A stretch of DNA of 61,991 nucleotides from an uncultured Bacteroidota bacterium (GTDB lineage Bacteria > Bacteroidota > Bacteroidia > Flavobacteriales > Flavobacteriaceae): contig CACFJP010000008.1 of NCBI GenBank assembly GCA_902566635.1, forward strand, positions 1 to 61,991, written 5' to 3'. The notes beneath the pieces were generated by a model, which did no database searches, was not told the DNA's origin, and was given only the letters and a program-made list of their open reading frames with translations. Made by a program: the position numbers and the translations under genes. This document shows, one piece after another, positions 35,613 to 45,013 of the stretch (its first letter is position 1; every line of letters starts with the position of its first letter).

Positions 35613-37523
35613 ATGAAGAATTTATTTAAACTTATTTTCGGATTAGCGATTATTTTCAGCTTTTTAGGTTGTAACGATTATTTGGATATCGTACCAGACC
35701 GAACGCAAGAAGTGTCTTTAATGTTTGAACGTAAGGATGCGGCCTACACAGCGCTTGTAACTTGCTATAGTTACCTTCCGCAAAACGATGATTTATATGG
35801 AACTTTTGCATTGTCTAGTGATGAAATCACGACGCCCTTTGCAAAAGAGCCAAACTCAATCAAACTGATGAAGGGAGAACAAAATGCAGATGATCCCATC
35901 ATGAACTATTGGAGTGGCTACAGTGGCGGTAAATATCAAGGGTCATTATGGGACGGCATCCGCAGTTGCAACTTATTAATCGATAACATTGATAGTGTTG
36001 TTGATATGGATCAAGAGGAAAAAAACAGTTGGGCTGCCGAAGCCAAGCTTCTCAAAGCGTATTACCACTTTCTATTGGCTATTCATTATGGACCAATTCC
36101 AATTGTGGACTCCAATTTATCTATAGATTCTTCAGATGAAGAACTTCGTGTTTTTCGTGAACCTGTTGATGATGTTTTTGCGTATATCCTACAAACAATC
36201 GATAATGCAGTCATTGATTTACCAAAACGTGTTATGACAACCAATGATTTAGGTCGAATGGATCAAGTCATTGCACATGCTTTAAAATCCAAAGTTACTC
36301 TATATGCAGCGAGCCCTCTTTTTAATGGAAACTCAGAATTTTATAGTGATTTTATAGATCATAAAGGAAATCCTTTTTTCAGTCAAAATATAGATGTTGC
36401 AAAATGGGAAGTTGCAGCCCTTGCAGCTGAGAGTGCTATTAGCATTGCATTGGAACAGGGAATTTCAATGTTTAGTTTTTCAGATACTCCAAGTACTTTT
36501 GATTCTACAAATTATAGGGACAACTTTTTTTACAGAACATTGTATGATTTGAAGTACTCTATTATTGATCCATGGAATTCAGAGTTAATTTGGGGTGATT
36601 CTAGTCCTGTAAACAGTTGGTGGAGAATACAATCTGGTGTATTGATGAAAAACCCAACTGCATCATCAGTTGAAGCTGCATGGCAATGGATATCTCCATC
36701 ATTGCGTATGGCTGAGTTGTTTTATTCAAAGAATGGAATTCCAATTGATGAAGATTTAGATTTTGACTATGATAATCGATATGAGGTTGTACGTGTTGAA
36801 AGAGATCAAGAGCAATATGCTAAGCCATACAATAGAACAGTTCGGTTACATTTAAATCGAGAACCACGTTTTTATTCTTCTCTTGGATTTGATACAGGAC
36901 AGTATCGTGCTTGGGGTGAGCTTTGGACTCTACGTATGCGTAAAGGGCAAACTCATGGAAGGATTGCGCAAACAAGTGATTATTTAATTACCGGTTATGC
37001 TCTAAAAAAATTAGTTCATCCAGACTCAGAGGGTGACACTTATGACAAGGTTGTGCGTTACCCTTGGCCAAATAGTCGTCTAGCTGAGCTCTATCTCAAC
37101 TATGCTGAAGCCATGAACGAGGCCTATGGACCAAGTCAAGAAGTTTATGACGCGCTTAATATTATTCGCAATCGAGCAAGTGTTCCAAACATTGAAGAAA
37201 TTTGGAGTGATGCAACAATTGTAAAAACACCAAACAAGCATACGACTAAAGACGGATTGCGACAAATCATTCAACAGGAGCGAATGATCGAGCTTGCCTT
37301 TGAGGGGCACCGCTATAACGACATTCGCAGATGGAAACTTGCAGATGAATACTTTAATACTGCTATTTTTGGATGGTCTGTAGATGAAAGTACAGAGGCT
37401 GCGTTTTACCAGACTAAACAAGTCGGCGTTCGATCCTTTTTAAGTCCAAGAGATTATCTACACCCAATTAAAACGAGCGAGTTAACAACAAATCCAAACC
37501 TAATTCAAAACCCAAATTGGTGA
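35613..37523 (+). CDS. susD: SusD/RagB-family glycan-binding lipoprotein (second pair)
   Basis: A 636-residue lipoprotein (FSFLGC, Cys20). SusD features include YLDIVPDRTQEVSLMFERKD, SWAAEAKLLKAYYHFLLAIH, NSRLAELYLNYAEAMNEAYG, and the late RQIIQQERMIELAFEGHRYN with DIRRWK. It is longer than the approximately 550 residues typical of the family, but I see no foreign module like the one in the first SusD. The start is 2 bp after the SusC stop. The stop TGA shares its last base with the ATG of the next gene (TGATG), implying translational coupling. Confidence 0.93.
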   Translation: MKNLFKLIFGLAIIFSFLGCNDYLDIVPDRTQEVSLMFERKDAAYTALVTCYSYLPQNDDLYGTFALSSDEITTPFAKEPNSIKLMKGEQNADDPIMNYWSGYSGGKYQGSLWDGIRSCNLLIDNIDSVVDMDQEEKNSWAAEAKLLKAYYHFLLAIHYGPIPIVDSNLSIDSSDEELRVFREPVDDVFAYILQTIDNAVIDLPKRVMTTNDLGRMDQVIAHALKSKVTLYAASPLFNGNSEFYSDFIDHKGNPFFSQNIDVAKWEVAALAAESAISIALEQGISMFSFSDTPSTFDSTNYRDNFFYRTLYDLKYSIIDPWNSELIWGDSSPVNSWWRIQSGVLMKNPTASSVEAAWQWISPSLRMAELFYSKNGIPIDEDLDFDYDNRYEVVRVERDQEQYAKPYNRTVRLHLNREPRFYSSLGFDTGQYRAWGELWTLRMRKGQTHGRIAQTSDYLITGYALKKLVHPDSEGDTYDKVVRYPWPNSRLAELYLNYAEAMNEAYGPSQEVYDALNIIRNRASVPNIEEIWSDATIVKTPNKHTTKDGLRQIIQQERMIELAFEGHRYNDIRRWKLADEYFNTAIFGWSVDESTEAAFYQTKQVGVRSFLSPRDYLHPIKTSELTTNPNLIQNPNW

Positions 37524-38746
37524 TGAAAACATACTCAAAAATCCAATTAATTTTTAAGAATTTAAGAGCTATTTTGCCTTTAATTGGCCTCATTCTCGTG
37601 GGATGTGAGGAGTCCAATATTGGAGATACAACCCCTCCAGGAGAGCTAACAGTTGTTTCAATCACACCTACAAACGGCGGTGGAATTATTACATACGAGT
37701 TGCCACAAGATGATGATATTCTATTTGTACGAGCCGATTATACAAATGCCCAAGGGGAGGATGTTTTTCGGGTATCAAGTAAAAGCAATAATCACATTGA
37801 AATTTCAGGCATGGTTGAAGCCGAACCTGTTGAGATATCATTGCGTGTTGTTGATGAAAACGAAAATGAATCAAATAGCGTTATTGTCTCACTTACTCCA
37901 GAACGTTCTTTTATTTACGAAATTCTTGATAATATATCATTGGTAGAAGACCTAGGAGGAGTTCGTGTGTATTGGGAAAATCAGGTTGAAAAAACTGTTT
38001 TTATTTATTTCTATATTGAAGTTGATGGAGAAGAGGAGGTCCGCATATTGTCTTCAAGCTTAAAAACAAACTCTCAATTTATTCGTGGGCTAGCTGCAGT
38101 ACCAACAAATATCTCAGTAAAAGTTGAAGATTTTGATGGTAACTCCACTTCAATTTTAGAAATTGGAGAATTTACCCCTTTATTTGAAGAAAAAATTGAT
38201 AAAAGCACGTGGTCGCTAGTTAGCAACCTTTCCATCAATGGAAATGCTTATGAGGGAAGAACTGTAAACTTTTGGGACGATGTTGTTGATACTGCTGCAA
38301 CGAATTCTGACAATAGCTATTTTATCATTAACCGTAGTGATAATGGAGGTGTATTGCGCTGGCCTCTTGATATTGTAATTGATCTAAACAAAACCGTAAA
38401 AATAAATCGTTTTAAGGTCTGGCAGCGGGCATATTGGTATAACGGGCCTGATGCAACAACGCCATATTACTACCAAGCCGAAAACCTCAGGGAATTTGAT
38501 TTGTTTGTGAGCAATGATAAAATTGAATGGGAGTTGTTAGGTTCTTTTGATATTGGAGATCCGAAAAATAGTGATGGAGAAATTCCAGCTGAGAAAATTG
38601 AGGAAGCTGCATCTGGCCATGATTTTAATTTAAATGAAATCTCACCAAATTTCCGCTTCTTAAAGTTCAGTATCCGATCCAATTATGGTAGCGATTCCTT
38701 TACACATGGTTCTGAGATTTCAATCTTCGGAAGAGACAATTTATAG
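37523..38746 (+). CDS. surface glycan-binding lipoprotein with DUF4959/DUF5126/DUF5000-type domains
   Basis: About 407 residues from the ATG overlapping the SusD stop; the upstream TTG at 37517 is less likely. Lipoprotein signal has Cys28 (IGLILVGC). The N-terminal half has two FN3-like domains (TPTNGGGIITYELPQDDDIL; GGVRVYWENQVEKTVFIYFY). The C-terminal about 150 residues form an F5/8 type C-like discoidin sandwich (DIVIDLNKTVKINRFKVWQR; REFDLFVSNDKIEWELLGSF; FRFLKFSIRSNYG). Such proteins commonly follow a SusCD pair and bind glycan at the surface. The exact ligand is not readable. Confidence 0.78.
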   Translation: MKTYSKIQLIFKNLRAILPLIGLILVGCEESNIGDTTPPGELTVVSITPTNGGGIITYELPQDDDILFVRADYTNAQGEDVFRVSSKSNNHIEISGMVEAEPVEISLRVVDENENESNSVIVSLTPERSFIYEILDNISLVEDLGGVRVYWENQVEKTVFIYFYIEVDGEEEVRILSSSLKTNSQFIRGLAAVPTNISVKVEDFDGNSTSILEIGEFTPLFEEKIDKSTWSLVSNLSINGNAYEGRTVNFWDDVVDTAATNSDNSYFIINRSDNGGVLRWPLDIVIDLNKTVKINRFKVWQRAYWYNGPDATTPYYYQAENLREFDLFVSNDKIEWELLGSFDIGDPKNSDGEIPAEKIEEAASGHDFNLNEISPNFRFLKFSIRSNYGSDSFTHGSEISIFGRDNL

Positions 38747-38753
38747 CTTACGG

Positions 38754-40190
38754 ATGTTTTTATTTTTTATTTTTTCATCTTTATTTATGAGCCCTAATGA
38801 TTCGATACAAGTCGCATCTAATTTTCAGGTCTATACAACCGAAAGCCAATCAAGTATCAAATTAGCACGTTCCAATACAGCGCCAATATTTACCACTATT
38901 CAACAGCCTAAAGAAATTCATTCTGGGATTTTCGTAAACCCTAAAGTCACTTTTCAAACTTTTGTAGGAATTGGAGCAGCCCTTACTGATGCAGCAGCAG
39001 AAACGTTTTATAAACTTGATAAAGATCAGCAGGAGCTTTTTTTAGAATCCTACTTTTCTCAGGAAAAGGGGATTGGTTATACGCTCGCTAGAACCATTAT
39101 TCACAGTTGTGATTTCTCCTCTGAAAGCTACACCTATGTAGAAGAAGGAGACGAAACCCTAGAAACATTTTCTATTGAAAGAGACCTCCACTATAGAGTA
39201 CCATTTACTAAGAGAATTTTAGAAATAGCTCCCAAAAATATTCTAGTGTATGCCAGTCCATGGAGTCCACCTGCATTTATGAAAACAAATAATAGCATGC
39301 TGTTTGGAGGTAAATTAAAAAAAGAATACTACCCAGCATGGGCAAATTATTTTACAAAGTTCATTAAAGCTTATGAAGAAGTGGGGATTCCTATTTGGGG
39401 AATGACCATACAAAATGAACCCATGGCTGTTCAGCGTTGGGAGTCGTGTATTTATACTGCAGAAGAAGAGCGTGATTTTTTGAAATATCATCTCGGGCCT
39501 ACTTTAGAGCGTGAAGGCTTACAGGACAAGAAAATCATAGTCTGGGACCATAACAGAGATTTGCTTTTTGATAGGGCAAGTGTTATTTTAAATGACCCCG
39601 TAGCAAATAAATATGTATGGGGTACAGGATTTCATTGGTATGAGGATTGGAAAGATGGCAAGCCTATGTTCAATAATGTTGGCAAGGTTGCAACAGCATT
39701 CCCAGACAAGAAATTGATTTTTACTGAAGGCTGTAATGAAGGTTTTGATATCAATCGAATACAGGACCCAAAACTCCCAGAACGATATGCCAAAGCAATG
39801 ATAAACGACTTTAATAATGGTACGGTTGCATGGACAGACTGGAACATTTTATTAAATGAATATGGTGGCCCTAATCATGTAGGTAATTTTTGTTTTGCGC
39901 CTGTTCATGGCGACACTTCTTCAGGGAAGCTTTTATTTACAAATTCATACTATTATATTGGTCATTTTTCAAAATTTATTCGCCCTGGCGCCAAAAGAGT
40001 TTCATCTGGAACTACATCAAATAGAATTAGTACAACCGCATTTATGAACAATGACGGAAGTCTGATTGTTGTGGCACTAAATGAAGAAGATGAATCAATT
40101 GACTACTTTCTCACAATAGGAGATAAATCAACACAACTTAACATTCCGAAACATTCAATACAAACTTTGGTATTTGATAACTTGCCTTAA
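38754..40190 (+). CDS. GH30-family beta-glucanase/glucosidase (second copy)
   Basis: About 478 residues from MFLFFIFSSLF. The ATG at 38754 gives a signal peptide and leaves a 7-bp gap to the upstream gene; earlier in-frame starts overlap that gene. Pocket start is FVGIGAALTDAAAETF. Acid/base E222 lies in MTIQNEPMAVQRWE, and nucleophile E325 in LIFTEGCNEG. A C-terminal beta-sandwich is present. No lipobox is seen, unlike the GH30 at 5328. The two share the fold but differ in catalytic surroundings (NEPMAVQRWE against NEPHGNGENWE), so they may belong to different GH30 subfamilies with different linkage preferences. Beta-1,6-glucan or branch removal is the inferred role. Confidence 0.9.
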   Translation: MFLFFIFSSLFMSPNDSIQVASNFQVYTTESQSSIKLARSNTAPIFTTIQQPKEIHSGIFVNPKVTFQTFVGIGAALTDAAAETFYKLDKDQQELFLESYFSQEKGIGYTLARTIIHSCDFSSESYTYVEEGDETLETFSIERDLHYRVPFTKRILEIAPKNILVYASPWSPPAFMKTNNSMLFGGKLKKEYYPAWANYFTKFIKAYEEVGIPIWGMTIQNEPMAVQRWESCIYTAEEERDFLKYHLGPTLEREGLQDKKIIVWDHNRDLLFDRASVILNDPVANKYVWGTGFHWYEDWKDGKPMFNNVGKVATAFPDKKLIFTEGCNEGFDINRIQDPKLPERYAKAMINDFNNGTVAWTDWNILLNEYGGPNHVGNFCFAPVHGDTSSGKLLFTNSYYYIGHFSKFIRPGAKRVSSGTTSNRISTTAFMNNDGSLIVVALNEEDESIDYFLTIGDKSTQLNIPKHSIQTLVFDNLP

Positions 40191-40208
40191 TTTATTTAAG
40201 CACTGCTA

Positions 40209-41087
40209 ATGAAAAAACGAAATATATTATCTATTCTAATAGTCTTTTTAACTATCATTACAATCTATTTACTTTCAGATTTCAGTGTTTTAAAGTCTTC
40301 TAGTGCTAACAATGATGTTAAAGGTAATTCGGAATGGAATATTGACTTTTTTGATGATTTTGATTCATTTAACAACGACAATTGGCAAGATCAACGCATT
40401 TGGGTTAATAATGAAAAACAATGTTATGTTCCAGATAATCAATATAATACACGTGAAGTGAGTGATGGTACATTAAAAATAAGATTGATAAACATTGAAG
40501 ATGATATCGTCTGTGATAACATGGATAAACATGGAAATCAACAACTTGAAACTCCTTATGTGGCAGGGCGAATCGCTTCAAAAAACCGAAAAGAATTTAT
40601 CAAAGGGAAATGGACAGCTCGGTTACGGATTCAGGGTGAAAGCCAGGCATCTATGTTTCCAGCGTGGTGGATACTAGGGGCACAAAATAACGAACCACCA
40701 GTACAAGAGCCTAACGAAAATATTTGCTGGCCCTTAACTGGGTCTGGAGAGATCGATATATTCGAACACCATGGCGACTTTGGAGATGGACACTACACAA
40801 CAGGTGCAATAAAAAGTCTAGGCGAATGTGACAAAGGTGATTGGTGGAGTCTTCGGACTTCAGTCAATACCAGCTTAGGTGAATTTAGTGATTACTCCGT
40901 TGAGTGGCAAGGTAGTGACCTTATTTACCGATTAAATGGAGAGGAAGTGTACCGCAACGAGGGTTTAGGTGATGATTATCCAGAACCAATGTTTGCCATT
41001 TTAAACTTTGCGAAAATCACAGATACCCCTATGAAAGGAGAATGGGTGATGGAAGTTGATTGGGTAAAGCATGAATTCAGAAATTAA
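40209..41087 (+). CDS. GH16-family beta-glucanase, single-domain
   Basis: A 292-residue enzyme with an N-terminal hydrophobic segment (residues 5-23) that is a signal peptide or anchor, with no lipobox. The GH16 catalytic motif is GEIDIFEHHGD (E181, D183, E186). Substrate-platform elements are ASMFPAWWILGAQN and VEWQGSDLIYRLNGEEVYRN. There is an unusual acidic insertion VQEPNENICWPLTGS before the catalytic strand. It has no T9SS tail or CBM, in contrast to the GH16 at 24997, so it probably works at the envelope on oligosaccharides. It follows GH30 by 18 bp and precedes GH5 by 29 bp. Confidence 0.9.
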   Translation: MKKRNILSILIVFLTIITIYLLSDFSVLKSSSANNDVKGNSEWNIDFFDDFDSFNNDNWQDQRIWVNNEKQCYVPDNQYNTREVSDGTLKIRLINIEDDIVCDNMDKHGNQQLETPYVAGRIASKNRKEFIKGKWTARLRIQGESQASMFPAWWILGAQNNEPPVQEPNENICWPLTGSGEIDIFEHHGDFGDGHYTTGAIKSLGECDKGDWWSLRTSVNTSLGEFSDYSVEWQGSDLIYRLNGEEVYRNEGLGDDYPEPMFAILNFAKITDTPMKGEWVMEVDWVKHEFRN

Positions 41088-41116
41088 TAAATGGTTATCT
41101 TTTATTTTTAATCTAG

Positions 41117-44100
41117 ATGATTCGTTTCCTCATTTTGCATATCATTCTATTTTTTGGGATTACTGTTCATGCCCAATATCTCACAACTTCTGGGAAAGAA
41201 ATTTTAGATAAGAATGGAAGTCCTGTTCTGCTACAAGGGGTTGGTCTGGGAGGTTGGATGTTACAAGAACCTTACATGATGAACGTAATTGGGGGAGCGA
41301 GTAATCAACAAGAGTTTAGAAGCAAACTAGAGTCTTTGATAGGGATGACTAATACTCAGGAATTTTATGATAATTGGTTAGATAACTTTGTGACAAAAAC
41401 AGATATAGATTCAATTGCTAGTTGGGGATTTAATAGCGTTAGACTTCCAATGCATTATAATCTATTTACTCTTCCCATTGAAGATGAAGTGCAAGGAGAG
41501 AATACCTGGCTTACAAAAGGTTTTGATATGGTCGACGCACTATTAGATTGGTGCCATGAAAATCAACTCTATTTAATCTTAGACCTTCATGCTGCACCAG
41601 GTGGACAGGGTTACGATCAAGGAATATCAGACTACGATACATCCAAGCCGTCATTATGGGAAAGCAATGAAAACAAACAAAAAATGGTTGCCTTATGGGG
41701 GAAATTGGCAGAACGCTACAAAAATGAAGAGTGGATTGGGGGCTATGATATTCTGAACGAGCCCAATTGGAACTTGAGTGGAAGTGAAATCAAAAACCTT
41801 TATGTACAAGTCACAAATGCGATTCGAGCTCATGATACAAATCATATCATCTTTATCGAAGGAAACTGGTTTGCTAACGACTTTACAGGACTTACTCCGC
41901 CATGGGATAACAACATGGTCTACAGCTTTCATAAGTATTGGAACAACAATACTCAAAACACGATTCAATGGGTACTTGATATGCGAGACCAATTTAATGT
42001 ACCTCTATGGATGGGCGAAAGTGGTGAAAACTCTAATGTTTGGTTTAAAGAAGCCATCAAGCTTTTTGAGGACAATAATATTGGATGGGCATGGTGGCCA
42101 TGGAAAAGAATTGAAACCATAGTATCCTCTTTTTCAATTAAAACAAATTCAAAGTACAATTCAGTTGTAGATTATTTTAAAGGAAACGCTGATGCGCCTA
42201 GTGCTGAAGATGCATATGAAGGCATGTTAGAATTAGCTGCTGCCGCAAAAATTGAAAATTGTGATTTCCGCAAAGGAGTCATTGACGCTATGTTACGGCA
42301 GCCTTCATCAGAGGAGCTAAAGCCATATGCTTCTAATACAATACCAGGGCTGATTCATGCCACTCACTACGATATGGGTTCTCAAGGGCTTGCCTACAGC
42401 GATAATGAGTATGGAAATTACAGTGGATCTGGCGGAACAAGCACTTGGAATAAAGGATGGTCTTTTCGAAACGATGGGGTAGATATTTCAACTGAAAGCT
42501 CTGGTGGAAGCAATTCTAATGGATACTCTATTGGATATGTTAATGACAGGGAATGGATAAAATATACTGTCGATATTCAGCAGGAAGGATATTACAGCAT
42601 TGAAACTACATACGCAGCTAATGAATCTGGCGGAAAGTTATATTATGAAATAAACGATGTAATAATTACCCCCGTCGTAGCTTTCAATTCGACTGGTAGT
42701 TTTTCTAACTTCTCAACTAAAACCACAGAAACTGCTTTTCTTACATCTGGGAGTAAACAACTCAAAATTCGTATTGCTAGTGAAAAGGAGTTTAATGTAG
42801 AGCATTTTTCATTTCATTTATCCCCTGTTCAATCTCCTGCTTTCAAAATCATTGGTGGAGTTACTGATAGAAATGATCAACAGGTTGAGCTTACATTCAA
42901 TAAACCTATACTTTCTTCCTCTATAAACTCAGACTCATTCACTCTTCTAGTAAATGGGGAGTCCGTTGAGATAGTTGACGCTCAAATTGGTAATAATAAT
43001 CGTGTGATACTATTGACCCTTGATGACTATTTATCTTTTTATGATGAAATTTCAGTTAGTTCAGCTGCCGGCACAATAAACTCATCGACAAATGATGATG
43101 TTGTTGGTTTTTCAAATTTTGAAATAGAGAACTTATTGGACGAAATCAATCTGATCCCTGGAAAAATTGAAGCCGAATTTTATGAAGAACAATTTGGGAT
43201 TGGGACAGAAGATACTACCGATACCGGACTAGGTTTAAACATAAAAGATTTGCATCCTGGAGATTACACTGAATATCAAGTCGATATTCGTGAAGACGGA
43301 AACTATATCATTGAGTGTAGGGTTGCAACATTGAGAAGCAATTCTTCATTTAGCTTAGAATTGAGAAACGGAGCCAGCATTATTCGCTACCTAACAGTAT
43401 CATTTGACGGAACTGGTGGTTGGCAAAATTGGCAGACAATCACAAAGGAATGGAATTTAGATAAGGGGAAGTACACTTTAGTTTTCAAACCTTTGGATAC
43501 TGAATTTAATCTTAACTGGTTGAATTTTGAACTTGTTAACGATACTAGCAGAAAACGAATTCCAGGGAATATTCAAGCTGAAGATTTTACAAGCCAAACA
43601 GGATTAGTAGTTTCATCAACTTCTGATGTCGGAGGTGGAAGTCAACTCGGCTATCTTAATGATGGTGACAACGCGATATATAGTGTTCATGTAGAGAATC
43701 AGGGAACTTACACTGTCAAAAATAGAGTGACTACAGCTTACAATGATGCAAACTATGAGCTTGCTTTGGTGAAAACAGATGGAAAAACATATCCAATTGC
43801 ACAAGTTAAGCCACAGAACACGGGGGGTTGGAACAACTGGCAGACTATTGAGCAGCAAACTGTTATTCCTCATGGAAACTATAATCTTGTAATGACCTCA
43901 ATTAATTCAGCTGTAAACATCAATTGGTATGAATTTGTGTTTGATTCTAACGATATGCAGCACAAAATGCTTTCGGGCAAAATTGAGTCGGAAGAATTTT
44001 TTAGTCATTATGGAGTTATTTCCGAGACATGTACTGATGTTGGAGGAGGAAAAAATATTAGTTATTTAAATCCTGGAGATTATACAAACTATCTAGTCCA

Positions 44101-45013
44101 TGTTCCGAATACAGGATATTATAAAATTAAGGCAAGAGTTTCAGGCTATGACCAAAGTACATTTAGTTTATCCTTGTCTAGCAAAAATAAGCCTGATGAA
44201 ATTCTTCACACCTTCTCTACCCCAGAAACTAACGGATGGCAAAATTGGCAAAATACAGAAGAAATTACAGTATTAATCAAGTCAGGTGATTATACCCTCA
44301 ATTTTAACGTTACAGAGGGTGAATTCAATGTTAACTGGTTTGAATTTAGTTTTGTTGAGGGAGCTGGAATTCAAATCCCTGGTATATTACAAGCTGAAGA
44401 ATATTGGGAAGAAAGCGGGCTGAGTGTAGAAAACTGTTATGATATTGGAGGAGGGCAAAATATATCTTACATGAATCAAGGTGATTATGCGAAATATCTA
44501 ATAAAGGTTAATGAAACAGGAAGATATAATATAAAAGCAAGAGTCTCAAGTAGCTATACAGGGGGGCTTTTTAACTTAGTACTTTCTGATAACACTTCGG
44601 ATGATATCATTTTAAATAATTTTCAAGTTCCAAATACAAATGGCTGGCAAAGTTGGCAAACAATTGAGAAGGAATTTGAATTATATGAAGGAACTTACGA
44701 AATGACAATGAATGTGCTTGGAAATGAATTCAATTTAAATTGGATAGATTTTGATTACATTGAAAACTTGTCTTCTTTTGATTCTACAGAACCATCAATA
44801 ACTATTTTTCCTAATCCTACAAACGAAAAAATATTCGTTGAATCTGTTGAGCCAATAGATGATATTCAAGTTTTTAATATAGAGGGGAAATTAATGAAAA
44901 GCATAAATGTTGATAAACAGAACCAATTTAATATATCATTAAATCTACCTAACGGGGTATATTTCATAAAATTCAATAATTTTGTACTTAAACAAATAAT
45001 AATTGAAAACTAA
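41117..45013 (+). CDS. GH5 glucanase with five CBM6 modules and T9SS tail
   Basis: A 1298-residue secreted enzyme. Signal peptide 1-19 (TVHAQ). The GH5 domain (about 20-360) resembles exo-/endo-beta-1,3- or 1,6-glucanases: VGLGGWMLQEPYMMN, SWGFNSVRLPMHYN, acid/base E215 in YDILNEPNW, and nucleophile E301 in LWMGESGEN. Five CBM6 modules follow at about 409-566, 680-807, 814-942, 951-1079 and 1087-1215. A domain resembling Big_5/SwmB (about 575-670) lies between the first and second. A T9SS sorting domain closes it (IFPNPTNEKIFVESV). The last four CBM6 modules share GGGxxxxYLNxGDY and GWQxWQT. Probable role: attack on insoluble or particulate beta-glucan. The GH5 subfamily is unresolved. Confidence 0.9.
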   Translation: MIRFLILHIILFFGITVHAQYLTTSGKEILDKNGSPVLLQGVGLGGWMLQEPYMMNVIGGASNQQEFRSKLESLIGMTNTQEFYDNWLDNFVTKTDIDSIASWGFNSVRLPMHYNLFTLPIEDEVQGENTWLTKGFDMVDALLDWCHENQLYLILDLHAAPGGQGYDQGISDYDTSKPSLWESNENKQKMVALWGKLAERYKNEEWIGGYDILNEPNWNLSGSEIKNLYVQVTNAIRAHDTNHIIFIEGNWFANDFTGLTPPWDNNMVYSFHKYWNNNTQNTIQWVLDMRDQFNVPLWMGESGENSNVWFKEAIKLFEDNNIGWAWWPWKRIETIVSSFSIKTNSKYNSVVDYFKGNADAPSAEDAYEGMLELAAAAKIENCDFRKGVIDAMLRQPSSEELKPYASNTIPGLIHATHYDMGSQGLAYSDNEYGNYSGSGGTSTWNKGWSFRNDGVDISTESSGGSNSNGYSIGYVNDREWIKYTVDIQQEGYYSIETTYAANESGGKLYYEINDVIITPVVAFNSTGSFSNFSTKTTETAFLTSGSKQLKIRIASEKEFNVEHFSFHLSPVQSPAFKIIGGVTDRNDQQVELTFNKPILSSSINSDSFTLLVNGESVEIVDAQIGNNNRVILLTLDDYLSFYDEISVSSAAGTINSSTNDDVVGFSNFEIENLLDEINLIPGKIEAEFYEEQFGIGTEDTTDTGLGLNIKDLHPGDYTEYQVDIREDGNYIIECRVATLRSNSSFSLELRNGASIIRYLTVSFDGTGGWQNWQTITKEWNLDKGKYTLVFKPLDTEFNLNWLNFELVNDTSRKRIPGNIQAEDFTSQTGLVVSSTSDVGGGSQLGYLNDGDNAIYSVHVENQGTYTVKNRVTTAYNDANYELALVKTDGKTYPIAQVKPQNTGGWNNWQTIEQQTVIPHGNYNLVMTSINSAVNINWYEFVFDSNDMQHKMLSGKIESEEFFSHYGVISETCTDVGGGKNISYLNPGDYTNYLVHVPNTGYYKIKARVSGYDQSTFSLSLSSKNKPDEILHTFSTPETNGWQNWQNTEEITVLIKSGDYTLNFNVTEGEFNVNWFEFSFVEGAGIQIPGILQAEEYWEESGLSVENCYDIGGGQNISYMNQGDYAKYLIKVNETGRYNIKARVSSSYTGGLFNLVLSDNTSDDIILNNFQVPNTNGWQSWQTIEKEFELYEGTYEMTMNVLGNEFNLNWIDFDYIENLSSFDSTEPSITIFPNPTNEKIFVESVEPIDDIQVFNIEGKLMKSINVDKQNQFNISLNLPNGVYFIKFNNFVLKQIIIEN
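43154..44761 (+). repeat. four tandem CBM6-coding units in the GH5 gene
   Basis: Units of about 130 residues (about 390 bp) at GH5-protein residues 680-807, 814-942, 951-1079 and 1087-1215. Each starts with (I)PGxIxAExF and carries GWQNWQ or a variant, ending NxNWxxFxF. Similarity is at protein level; the DNA has diverged, so these are old duplications. Unit 1 lacks the GGG before its YLNPGD-type loop (GLGLNIKDLHPGDY). Confidence 0.8.

Noticed and set aside
37517-37525. Possible frameshift joining SusD and the following lipoprotein
   Set aside because: TGATG is a normal stop/start overlap, and the downstream protein has its own lipoprotein signal.
43154-44761. Repeat array considered as CRISPR or recent DNA duplication
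   Set aside because: Units are about 390 bp, coding and diverged at DNA level. They are CBM6 modules.
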